Source of the DNA: Protonemura montana
Lineage: Eukaryota > Arthropoda > Insecta > Plecoptera > Nemouridae
Assembly: GCA_947568835.1 (NCBI GenBank)
Contig: OX387603.1
Location: forward strand, 18,686,651 to 18,750,650
DNA: 64,000 bases
Direction: 5' to 3'
In this document: positions 10,594 to 21,504 of the stretch, piece after piece
Numbering within the stretch: position 1 is the stretch's first letter
Layout: each line of letters starts with the position of its first letter
Program-made: the position numbers and the translations under genes
The notes under the pieces: model-generated
The model's database searches: none
What the model was told of the DNA's origin: nothing
Seen by the model: the letters and a program-made list of their open reading frames with translations, nothing else

Positions 10594-10920
10594 ATGGATC
10601 TACGCAAATTTTTTAGTGCGAGTGTGAAGAGAAAGGCGAACGATGACGCGCGTGAAATTTCGGACAGTCATGGCAACAGCGATCGCAGTATTGAAAGTGC
10701 ATGTACATCTACATCGACGACTGCGTATTCCGAAAATCCAATACCAGCCTTTGAAACTGAATGTGATCTAGGTCCTCAAGCTGCTTTGGATATTGGCCAC
10801 TTCGTGAATCAGGACTTAACCGACAAACTGAGACACACGCTGGTGACAAAACCATGGTCTCCGAGTGCATACAAAGCTGACGTGCGCAGTGGCGGTAGGC
10901 GAGTGTTTCGCCTAGACTAG
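10594..10920 (+). pseudogene. Truncated hAT/ZMYM-type transposase N-terminus
   Basis: The 108-residue frame starts MDLRKFF, passes a Ser/Thr-rich linker, and ends in a segment like the TTF-type zinc-finger start of hAT-family transposases and ZMYM1-like proteins (DIGHFVN, TDKLRHTLVTKPWSP). The protein then stops at 10918-10920, before the zinc-finger body, and the catalytic and dimerisation domains are absent. About 60 bases later a C-rich GCACCCCCC run and GCGGACGCCCATG, the element's probable 3' end, appear. This looks like an internally deleted, non-autonomous copy. The family call rests on a short stretch. Confidence 0.5.
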
Positions 10921-11124
10921 TTTTCATTCAACATATTTAAAACGTGCGATTCTTCCCCCCACCAGTTGAAGCCCTTTTGTCGATATCCTTGGAAGCATTT
11001 GCACCCCCCGGAAAAAATCCTGCGGACGCCCATGTTGACAGGGACTAAGTGTAGCCTGTGGATATTAAATTTATTATATTATATTGAAATTCATGTATGT
11101 CTAATAACCTCATGTACCCATGAC

Positions 11125-11375
11125 CTTTCGTTTGGCCTAGTGGTAGAGTCGCTGTATCAGTGGACACTTCACGCGGTTAGTTCAAGTCTGCTCGGCGACT
11201 TTTAGTCGACAAAACTATCTTTAACAATAAGTGATTGGAATTCACTTACGACATTGAAATTCAAACATGTCTCATCGTCATTATCCGACATGACTGTTCG
11301 TTTGGATCGCAATGGTAGAGACACTCATTTACGGACCGATCTGCTACTGAGCCAAATATGGAATGCATGAGGAGA
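11125..11375 (+). repeat. Two tandem tRNA-like repeats
   Basis: Two related units begin near 11125 and 11285. The first has TTGGCCTAGTGGTAGAG, like a tRNA D-arm/A box, and a weak B box (GTTAGTTCAAGTC) near 11178-11190. The second has TTGGATCGCAATGGTAGAG. Both follow an ATTGAAATTCA...ATGTCT leader. They look like decayed head-to-tail copies of a tRNA-derived SINE, since neither can fold as a full tRNA. Confidence 0.45.
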
Positions 11376-11379
11376 TAAT

Positions 11380-12296
11380 TAAGCATATTTAAAATTCAAC
11401 TTGCGATGTCCGAATTTCATGTCGCTAGAATTTCAATCACAGGTCCAAATGGGAGCAAGTGGGTAGGGATGACCAGTGATGGAGACAGGATATGAGGTTT
11501 ACATCAAGGGATCCACCACAACCTCATTAACGGTCATTGCGCTTCTAATCGATGGACTGATGCCATCAGGAGTCGATGCTGAAAAAAATGTATACCTTTT
11601 AAATAAAATGGTGTATGGATCAGATGCGAACCAGGTCCATAGACTGCCCAACATTTCCAACCAAGCGACCGTACTACCGAGCCATCGCAAAGTTATGAAA
11701 GATTACCGCGAGATATTCGGATTTCAAGGTTCAGCCTGTCACAGATGATAGTGCTTTCCAAGATGCTAGTGGTTTCTTGTCAACCTTTCAAACTCGGTAC
11801 ACAAGCCTATTAGATAATAATTTTCAATCAAGACAATTTAAGACTTTTTAATTTGTGTGATACATGATAAAAGAAAACTTGGACATAGTCTATTTTAGCA
11901 AATATTATCAATGTAATAACTAATAACAAATGATGCTAGCAGAAATAAAACAATATGAGCTCTTGTGCTTCTAATGCGCTCTGGGACTAGCCTAATGCCG
12001 ATGGTGATGTACTGGTCAATTATTTACCAGGGATAACAATTAATTTAAAGTGTAAGACAAAATTTGATATTACTATCGAACCAACCAATACCTCCAGATA
12101 CTACGGTAACAGAACATTCCTGGACCAAGTATGTATTACTGTCTACAAATATTCTCTGTATAGATATTATAATTGTACAATTGCTTTCTACTTTTGATCA
12201 CTTTGCCTTTTGTATAGTCGAGAAATTGAGACTCTTAAATATCGTCAGGGTTTACAAGAATAGATTGCAAAACAGATTGAGCAGAATTACCTACTA
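11380..12296. other. Non-coding, no recognised feature
   Basis: There is AT-rich sequence with one 90-codon open frame (11476-11748) that resembles nothing I know and has no splice context. It probably belongs to decayed mobile DNA, because it lies between tRNA-like repeats and an integrase relic. Confidence 0.4.
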
Positions 12297-12408
12297 GCTT
12301 CTCTGGTATTCTACTGGCTCAATTAAACCCTTCTTCAAGTATGGAATTCCTGATAAAGTGATAACTGATGGGACTCATTCACCAACATATTTGGAAGCTA
12401 AGAAATAA
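12297..12408 (+). pseudogene. Relic of a gypsy-type integrase core
   Basis: Translation of about 12331-12408 reads FFKYGIPDKVITDGTHSPTY, resembling the integrase core of Ty3/gypsy elements around the second catalytic Asp (YGIPD.V.SDNG..F). The Asn that normally follows that Asp is missing, and a stop follows within 8 codons. No protease, reverse transcriptase or LTR is visible nearby. It is a short decayed fragment. Confidence 0.45.
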
Positions 12409-13208
12409 AATAACTCTTAAACTAGGAAACTAAATGATTATTAGGTGGTTGATCACTATTATGATAGTGATCAACTTGTAGTGAATCACTTGTAAGCGTC
12501 GACGATCGACACTTAAAAGTGGCCGCTTTTACATTTTGTCAACTTAAATGCAAAAATCCACAATTATCAAAATTATGCCCTGGTGGGTGATCCTAAAAAT
12601 TGAGAATTCATTTTTGATAAAGATTCGAAAACAAGTCTCTCTCTCAATAATAAGGCATTAGCCGACTAAAACGTTCTTCCGAATTGACCAAACCAAAGAA
12701 GTCTTTCAATATAAATGGCACACAGCAATTCCTCAACTGACTTACACTTGTTACTTTAATAAATATTGAACTTAATTCCAAAGTACTTGTATGTGGTCGG
12801 GGGAACAGACAAGAAAAAAATACATCCGACCAAAGTTGAAAAGACAGGTTGCAAAAAGACAGCACAAGTTTTGTTTTGTCTGCTGCCTTGTTTGCACAGC
12901 TGATTTCACCCTAGGTGAAAACAGTAGAAAAGCTTTGTTTGCAGCCAATCATGTTGACTTCAGTAAATTGCATTTCTTTCTTTCCTTTTTCACAATACTT
13001 TGAGTTTGATATCATTTCTTAACTATTGTCCCAATTGCCTCATATAAAAACGTTTCTCAACTCTGTTACCAATAAACTTAAAGAAAATAAATAACAAAAA
13101 AAATCTCTAAAACATTCACAATTAAATAACCTTAAATGCAGAAAATCAGCTGGACCGCTATTCGACAATGAGATTAAACAAAAAAACACCACACATCACA
13201 GTAGAAGT
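12409..13208. other. Intergenic / ENOX 3' flank
   Basis: AT-rich sequence without a recognisable gene. The part next to 13209 is probably the 3' untranslated region of the ENOX gene on the minus strand. A 16-base inverted repeat, TGATCACTATTATGATAGTGATCA-like, occurs at about 12449-12472. Confidence 0.4.
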
Positions 13209-16200
13209 TTAGTTGGCGAAACAGCTAGTGACGTCGAAGCCAGAAAACTGCCAGCGGCGCTCCATGTTGGCGCCAATACCGGAGAGGGTCTCGCGGAAGA
13301 TAAGCGGGAAGCGCGACATCAGTGCCTCCACATCCGACGGCCGCAGCAACGGCTCCATCTTCTGCAGGTACGACCAAACGTAGTCCACGCTCGCGCCAAA
13401 CGGATGCACGTGCAGGAAAGTGGAGATCAGGCCTTCAACCAGAGACAAAAACATTATTTATTGCCTATGCATTTAAGTCACATTCTTCATTTTTGCCAAC
13501 TTTTCAATTTGGGAAATGTCCGTGGCTCTAAAATTGCGCTCAATTTTGATGCCCCACCTAAACGTTTTGAATTCCTGGAGCCTACTTTGCATTTAAAAGA
13601 ATGTTCATAATACTCCCTTTAAGCAAACAACTAACTCTCAAGATAACCGTACGCTTACCAATAAGCCTGGCTTCCTTGTCGTTGATGCTACTGACTGCCA
13701 CTGGCTTCAACAGGTCGGCAACGTCGATGGAAGTTTCCTCCGCTGCGAGTGTGCTTTCTTCATCGATCGTTACAGCGTCCTTAGTCTTATCTTCATCTCC
13801 GGATACTTCCCCATCAGCCTTGCTGGCCGATTTCTTGGCGGCGTCCGCCTTGCTAGCTGCCTCTGCTTTCGCCGCCGCCACCTGCATCTGAGCGTGTGCA
13901 TCGGTAGCTGTCTTCAACTTGGCCTCGAGGGCCTTTACTCGAATGTCGTCGTCTGCTTGACGACGTTTCGTTTCCATTATCAGCTGTTGTTGCATGCCTA
14001 GTGAAAAAAATTAATCTTGGTAGTAGAAAGTTTCCAATTATTGTGGTTAGAGATGTAAAATTACTGGTAATTTAAAAAATGGTAATATTACCAAAAAATG
14101 GCAAAATTGGTAAAATAAAAAAAAAAAAAACATGCTATGGTTAAATTTTTTTTGTGAAGACAATTTGGAAGTTTAATAACCATATTATTTTCTAAGTAGG
14201 TACTATTCAAAATTAATCTTTCTTCACTGTATAATACTTTGGCGCCTTACTCTTAACTTTACCCATGCTGGAAGTTGGATGGATTCTGTCAACCTTGCAT
14301 GGGAGTGTGGTGTTGCTTTGGGTATTTTTTGGTTAGGATAGTCAGCTATTGTGACAGTGATGGCAAGGTGTCAAATGCTGCCAACTAAGCCACAAATGGA
14401 CTTAACACAAACAGATGCAAAAACAGCACCAAAAAATGAGGGGAAAAAAATGTAATACTATGGTAAAATTGCTCAGTAATATTACCGCTTTACATCTTTA
14501 ATTGTGGTGAACTATCAAAGCAGGGACATTCACTAGAATCTCAACTGGAATTGATAGATATCTTCCTACACGGCAACCACAATGGAGTCAGGTCAGACAG
14601 GTTATTCAGCACACAGGTCCAAGTCGATAAATAACGAGCATGGCAAGAGAAGCTGGTATGCACTTTAAAATCAACATGTTCTTCTAGGAAAACTACCTTT
14701 GCTGCATGCCCTTTGCACCTTGCCAGCACCAATTGGCGGTAACCACTACATTACATACCTTGCAGAGTCTGCTGCAACATCTTGATCTGCTTGTCTTTCT
14801 GGTCCAGTTCGGCTGTGGAGTCTCCACGCACCAAGTCCACCTCGTTCTTGTATGCTTCCAGCTGACATCGCAGGCTGTCATTCTCTTCCTAAGACACAAA
14901 AACCCAGTTCTAGTTCACATGCATACATTTTATTGCAGTTGATGATTTTTATCATGTTTAAAACAGTTTTTACTACTGCTCAATGCAGTTTCTGGCAAAG
15001 AGCACAGCCAGCAGAGATTCAACAAAAATCATGGGAAATTCTGGAGATTTCAGCTATATATTTAAAGAGATATTTTAAGTATTGCAATTTTTTGTGTAAA
15101 CAGTCAATTTTCAGAATTAAAGAAATCCTTTCAATGAAATTCACCTTGACTGAAGCAAGTTTGTCATCACTCTCCAAACGAGGTTTCTTCTTCCCACTGC
15201 CAAGGTAATCCTCTTCACTGTCAGAAACTTCCATTTCTTCGTCGGCACGTTCGTTCAAGACCTCTTCCAGTTGGACAGTTTTGATCTCCTGTCAATAACA
15301 CAATCAAAAGTCAGCATCTGCCCATCCTAGCAAATCTGGCCACAAAGAACATCAAAGATATCCCACCGAATGGACTGGGCAGCAATGGGCGATCCAATCC
15401 ACAAGATAGAGATATACACCACATAAATCATACTATTGTCAAAAGACAAAACTATGATTTTACACTCACTTACATCGAAAGCTTCCTGCCAGATTTCTGA
15501 CCGTTCTGATTGTGATTTTGTAACCATACTTGCCTGACCTGTCGCGTTTCTCAAGAGATGATACTTTCCAAGCTCTTACACCCGTTCTGATTCTAACCAG
15601 TAACCACCAATCACCGTAGACTGTTTGCTTACAACCCTTGTTATATGAATTAAGTTGGAAAATTGCAAACTTTCCAAACATACAGAAATTGTATTTGTCA
15701 GTAAATCAAAATCTTATGAACCAATAGAAAACGGTCCGATATCTGCTACGTACATCAATCTTTGGTTGACAACATATACGTTACCAAGTACGCCATTGGT
15801 TTACGTACCGCTGTTTGTTTCTTCCACATCTCGATGTTCTTACGTTGCGCTTTGGTGAAATGGTCCCAAACCTTCTTGTGACTTGCGGCTGTGAATACGC
15901 GCTCGATCTGACCGACTGCGTAACCGTTTGAGAGACAATGTTCAGTTAGCACCAAGACATAGCACTCGAAACCACTTTGCAGGTATCGTCGCACTACCCG
16001 AGCTATCTCCAAACCGATGAGTCACTCAGTCACCTCACGATAAAGCAGTACTCGGCTGGAGAAATAACATGCCTGAAGAGGGGAAATACTTGCCAAAAGC
16101 TCGTAATAAAGGAATTAAAATAAGACCTTTTTCTCGTTAAATTCAACAGACGTTTGTCTGTTCATTGAAATACCTGAATACGATTCCATCCGGCAAATAT

Positions 16201-19200
16201 TTCTCAGGAAAACAGTCCAATAACGTGTTAAACACGTCGTCGAGTGTATGCAAGAAAATGCCGATAACTTACGTACACCCCTCACGTGATGTGACTGACT
16301 AAATCAACATTGGAGAATACTCCCTGCTGCAGAAATAACCGCGACTCACTCCGTACACTGCTGGAGTAAAACTTACAAAGTACATCGATGTTACAAATCC
16401 GATCCGTTAGCAACGGTTTCGAATGTAGCCTGGAGACTGACTGAGTAATTAGCGTTGTAAACCTTCTTGAAGCGGCCGCTCTGTGCTCAGCATCCGTGAT
16501 GCATGGCAACAAAGCAAATGTTAGTGTGATGTCAACATAAGTGCCAGCGTGTTGTTGAAGTCTCGTGGTCGCGATGAATCATCAGCATATCCCTTGTCAG
16601 TAACCAAAGTGTAAAAGCCATACCGTATGACAGAAGTCACCACATCGAACTGGGGTGTGAACCCTCTTCCCCAACTGAAAATAACAAGGTTAGGATGGAT
16701 CTTATTTCTAAAAATGATTCATGTCTGCTTGTCATTCCTTGGTTGTCCAAGGATTACCGGTTACCAGACAGTGCGATGGACCGCTACCGACGTTGCGTCG
16801 CCGCTAGCAAGCAAGTCGAGTCATGGGAGGCTTAGACCAGGGCCCCACTTCAGGCATTAGCCTTCGGTTCACTACGGCACAAACCACTTTCAGGGCGCTT
16901 TCATGTCTACAGCGTGGACAAATGCAAGGGAAATTCACCACAATCAAGTAAGTCACGCTCACCGCTGTCATGCAGGCCCAGGAGGTCTATCTAGAGGAGA
17001 ACTTACCGCAGACATCAAGAACTTGCCAAGACAGTAACTTCACGATATCCTGCTATCATGGAGTGATTCCAGTATCAATGAATATAGGAAAATTACCTGC
17101 ATTGCTAATAAACCTCTGACCAAATAGTGAGACCAAATTTGAATTTGTATTTTTTTATTAAATTGGTGTGCATCTTGAATGCTACGAGTTCACCTTGCAA
17201 TTTGCGCATGCCGTAGACAGCAAAGACCCCAAACTAGCCCTCAAGGCAATCCTAAACCACTTACCAACCACGTGGCCGGTTCGCATAGCCACTTGCTTTC
17301 ACTTACATTGAATCAGGATGCCTTGCATGCGCCCCTTGAAGATATCGCGGGCTCGCTGCAGTTCCTCCTCGTACTGGGCCTTCTCGTTAAGCAGGCGACG
17401 CACATGTGAGTTGGTAGACTGTATCATCGTGTAGAACGTGTTGGCGTTGCGCTTAAGGCAATCGCCGCGTTCCAGCCAGGTGATCACCACCTGCACCGCC
17501 TGTGCGAACGACTCGTCTGCCACTGAAAAACGTTGGAAAGAACTATTTAAAAACTGGGTTCTTGAATGCCAAGTAAAACTACTCATTTTACCAACATTTT
17601 GCAACTTATGCCTGTAACTTCATCAAGGGTGAAAGCAGTTGACCACGTTGCTGAGTCACTGGCACCATACCAACAGCATGTCCAAAGTGCATCACAAGTG
17701 AATAGTTTTTTTTTTTTTTATGATAGGAAACTGCCGTGGGTGATATGTACTGGTGGTCAGAAAAGACTCAATTCCCACCAAAGCTTAATTTTCAAAGCTA
17801 AAGCGGTTAAAAGGCTTTATGAACAGCTGTGTAAAAATTACGAGTGTAGGACAGGTGACTGACCGTAGCTTCCAGTTTGGCAGAAACGGCTAATTTACCT
17901 CCGATTTGTCTAGCACAACTTGGAAAAGATTTGTCCAAGATCAGGACAAACCTCAAAAAAAAAGTTTGTGCAGAAAGTATCTGAAATAGGTATGTGGGAA
18001 TTTAAGAGTATCAGATACATTAAATTCACAAGATTTTGAAAAATTTCTGAGAATCACTTAGTCATAATAAGCCAGCACTCTCAGTTTCCAAATCTTTGAT
18101 CAACCATCTGTAATCAAAGCATTTGTTATGGTAAAGATTATATTTGCATAAGCCAATAAGCAACTGTCATTTGTGCACAAATATACCTTTCAGAGAACTG
18201 CAGTAATTTAAAGAAACAAATTAAATAAACTGAATTGCAATCACTATAACTTCCCTGGCTCCATCATCCCGAACTTTGAAAAATTTGCAACCAGCCTTAA
18301 AATAGAAACAAAACCAGCAAAACACTACCTTTGATCTTCTCCGAAACATTGACAGCCTCATGCTCAGTGTAGTGCACAACGGGCGGTGGCGATGGTGGCC
18401 GCAGCCGTTCCTTCTCGACACGCTCACGATGTCGCATCTCGCGCTGCATAGCACGCTCGCGGCACTCCCATTCATAGAGGTCATCACGAGCCTGTGCGTA
18501 GTCTACGTGTAGGCGGCCAGTGTTGGGCGTGTCGCCGTTGGAACCAATGCGGACACGGTAGCCTGGTAAAAAGTACAGTTATTACCTCCAATGAGCAGGC
18601 AACCATTAACAAAACTGGTCGGCAATTTTTTTTTTCTTTGTGTTTTTTTCTTTTTTTTTTCTTTGCTGCGGCTCAATGCCTCATGCAAAAAGTAATTCCA
18701 GATTCATTTCATCCCTTACGAAACCATTTCTTATGTTAGCCTATAAAAAACTATGAAACTGAGCTGTCTACCCAATAGTGTGTAACCACAGTTTCAAAAG
18801 GGCAAGTGTAGGACAGGTGACTGACCGTAGCTTCCAGTTTGGCAGAAACGGCTAATTTACCTCCGATTTGTCTAGCACAACTTCGAAAAGATTTGTTAAA
18901 GATAAGAACAAACCTAAAAAAAAAAGTTTGTGCAGAAAGTGGCGCGGGTTAATTGTTGTCCGTGAGAAGTTATGGTTAGCGAATTTAATTAAAAAATGTG
19001 GGAAAGGTGACTGACCGTAGCTTCCAGTTTGGCAGAAACGGCTAATTTACCTCCGATTTGTCTAGCACAACTTGGAAAAGATTTGTTTAAGATCAGAACA
19101 AACCTCAAAAAAAAAGTTTGTGCTAAAAGACAATTAATGTCCTGGGATTTTATGTGAACTTAATTTAAAAATGTGGGACAGGTGACTGACCATAGCTTCC

Positions 19201-21504
19201 AGTTTGGCAGAAACGGCTAATTTACCTCCGATTTGTCTAGCACAATCTTGAAAAAGATTTGTTAAAGATAAGAACAAACCTAAAAAAAAAGTTTGTGCTA
19301 AAAGACAATTAATGCCCTAGGATTTTATGTGAACTTATTTTAAAAATGTGGGACAGGTGACTGACCGTAGGTTCCAGTTTGGCAGAAACGGCTAATTTAC
19401 CTCCGATTTGTCTAGCACAACTAAGAAAAGATTTGTTAAAGATAAGAACAAACCTCAAAAAAAAAGTTTGTGCTAAATGATAATTAATGTCCTGGGATTT
19501 TATGTGAATTTAATTAAAAAATGTGGGACAGGTGACTGACCGTAGCTTCCAGTTTGGCAGAAACGGCTAATTTACCACCGATTTGTCTAGCACAACTTGG
19601 AAAAGATTTTCACAACTCACAAGGTGGTCCAAATCTCTATTTTTACTGATTGTGCTGGGATATTTTGTATAGAATGTTCTAATTGATATAACCATTGCTA
19701 TTGTAGCTTAGACTTACCAGACAAGAACACTGCAGCATCCACTGATGCCTCAAACACAAAACGAATATGACAGAAATTCTTCTTGCTCAGCCGACATGTA
19801 GACATCTCCCCACAGCGAGAAAAGATCTCGTCGATTATTTCCTCTGAAACATAGGTAAGTATAGTGGTTGTGAGTACATTTATCTTCTAGGATTAAAAAC
19901 TCGTCAAACTCGTCAATCTCATCAAACTATTTAAGTTCAATTTTTTTTTTTAGGTTATTTAATTAATGTTTGTAATTTAAATTTTTATCTGACTATAAGA
20001 TGTATTGCATTATTGTAAGCTATAAATTATCTGTACAAATGTGTATAAATGTTTGTACTTTCTTAAGAATAATAGTACAATAAAAACAACAATAACATTA
20101 TCTCTTAGCTGCAATCGTAAGATCATTCATGCATTTGTTATCTTCTATTATGAGTTATGACCTTGTCCCAATTCATAATTTACAGCTTACCTGTTGTGTT
20201 TTCTGGGAGCCCACCAACAAAGATAGTCCGACAGCCAGGAGGCCTCTCTCGAGTTGTGGGAGGTGGAGCGTTCGGGTTTGGCGGGAACAACGTACAAGAC
20301 TTGCAATGGATGATCTCCTTGACCATCATCCCTCCCAGATTAGGCATCATTTGCTGTATTCCTGTTTCTGGATTGCCAGACATAACAGAACCATCAGGTC
20401 CAATCATTGGAGCCATCGATCCATCCGGCATCATACCTGAAAAGTACACGTGACTATGAGTAATTTCTGGCTCTTTTGCCACCTATACAAGATTAGGCAG
20501 GTACGGACAAATTTACATACCTGGCATCATGCCATACTGCCCCATCCCCATCATGTTGGGATCACCCATGATTCCAGATCCCATCATATTCATCCCCATC
20601 ATAGGATATCCCATTGCTCCCATCATTCCTCCCCACATGTTATTTGCCGGCCCCAAAGCCTGTGTGCCAGCAGAGTTTCCAGTGGGAGAATCGCTGTTTT
20701 GGTTAGTGTTTGCTTGCTGGGCTTGTTGCAACTGTGAGCCTGAACCATTATTTACAGACCCACCTACTTCCCTTTCTTCTCTACGGTTGTCACGGCGTTC
20801 CCTGTCTCTCTCGCGTCTTTCTCGACGACCTCTTCCTTCACGACGAGGCTCGACCTCATTTTTATTTTCTTCATTGCCTTTCTCGTTGCGTGTACTTCTT
20901 TCTTCACCACCACCGGGGATTGGCATGGGTGGTTTGTTCTTGTTCATATCGAACTCTAGCGGTGCATCGTTCATACTGGGATTGTTGAGTCCAGCCATCA
21001 TTTGATGCATTGCTTGACCATTCATCATGCTGTTCATGGGCATAAAGCCATGAGGCTGCATCATGCCTCCCATCATTGGGCCTTGCTGCATCATATGACC
21101 CTGCTGCATCATGGCACCCATTCCCATTGGCATAGAAGCCATTGGGCCTGGGGGTGGAGGTGGAGGAGGTGGAGGATCTGAAAACATAATCATTACAATG
21201 AAATGGGAAAATCGACCATTTACCAGCATGCATAGGTAGGTACGATTTCTCTCACATGCAAACTAGCAAGAAAAATATGCAAGAAAAGGAAGTGGAGAAA
21301 AAAAGGAAAGCTAGATGAAGTCAAGACTATTTAAAATGGCAAAAAATGTCACACTTAAAACGAGCGAGCTCTATCCGCCCCTTTGGTCGGCCCCCAACTT
21401 TGCTGCCCACCCCTATGAATGCATCGCCAGTACTTAGTGAACAAAGTTTACGTACTCAGTGAAGGCATTGGAGGATTACCAGATCCAGGAAAATTGTAAT
21501 CCAT
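13209..21504 (-). CDS. ENOX1: Ecto-NOX disulfide-thiol exchanger (ENOX1/2 family)
   Basis: Eleven coding exons, minus strand: 21504-21456, 21177-20521, 20436-20191, 19843-19718, 18562-18329, 17522-17307, 15915-15809, 15288-15145, 14888-14759, 13997-13659, 13432-13209 (stop TAA). The predicted protein has 823 residues. ENOX proteins are cell-surface hydroquinone/NADH oxidases with thiol-interchange activity. Diagnostic matches to human ENOX1/2 are KEIIHCKSCTLFP, an RRM starting at about 305 (RTIFVGGLPEN, then KKNFCHIRF), GRLHVDYAQARDDLYEWEC, RPPSPPPVVHY, VWDHFTKAQRKNI, EENDSLRCQLEAYKNEV and STFLHVHPFGAS near the C-terminus. Exon 2 is longer than usual and codes for a poly-Pro, Met/Gly-rich and Arg/Glu-rich stretch. 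The start at MDYNFPG is the likeliest; the frame is open to 21630. The EEMTE quinone motif of ENOX2 is not conserved (EEMEVSD here). Confidence 0.92.
17844..17973 (+). repeat. Solo copy of the 174-bp ENOX intron repeat
   Basis: One unit (GGACAGGTGACTGACCGTAG through AAAGTTTGTGCAGAAAGT) lies in the ENOX intron between the exons at 18562-18329 and 17522-17307, about 830 bp from the tandem array. Its tail CAGAAAGT matches only array copy 1. The bases preceding it (GTGTA rather than GTGGG) also match copy 1. Confidence 0.85.
18806..19613 (+). repeat. Tandem array of ~174-bp units in ENOX intron
   Basis: Five head-to-tail copies start at about 18806, 18998, 19172, 19348 and 19522 (spacing 192, 174, 176, 174); the last breaks off at ~19613. 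Each has a strongly conserved 85-base block (GTGACTGACCGTAGCTTCCA through CTAGCACAACTTGGAAAAGA), then GATTTGTTAAAGATAAGAAC, a run of 8-10 A, TTTGTGCTA and a more variable spacer. TAGCACAA and TTTGTGCTA can pair as a stem. The array fills most of the 1155-bp intron between the exons at 19843-19718 and 18562-18329. It codes for no known protein. Confidence 0.92.

Larger units (their letters stand above)
1703..11034. mobile_element. Composite nested transposon block with 10-bp flanking repeat
   Basis: The ten bases TTGACAGGGA occur at 1693-1702 and again at 11035-11044. Immediately inside them are related ends: TGGGTGTCCGGAGGGGGG on the left, and on the right CGGACGCCCATG preceded by a C-rich GCACCCCCC run, which is its approximate inverse. 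Between lie two ~2.4-kb inverted arms, a LINE in the loop and the start of a hAT/ZMYM-type transposase. The direct repeat is suggestive of a target-site duplication, although 10 bp is longer than the 8 bp usual for hAT elements, and another hAT-like end lies inside at about 10350-10409. The single-insertion reading is an inference; several nested insertions are equally possible. Confidence 0.45.

Noticed and set aside
18806..19613. CRISPR-like array
   Set aside because: Animal DNA inside an intron, units of 174 bp with conserved core and conserved spacer; no unique spacers and no cas genes.
20529..21005. A 158-codon hydrophobic plus-strand frame
   Set aside because: Complement of the Met/Gly-rich ENOX exon; the hydrophobicity comes from the reverse complement of ATG/GGN codons.
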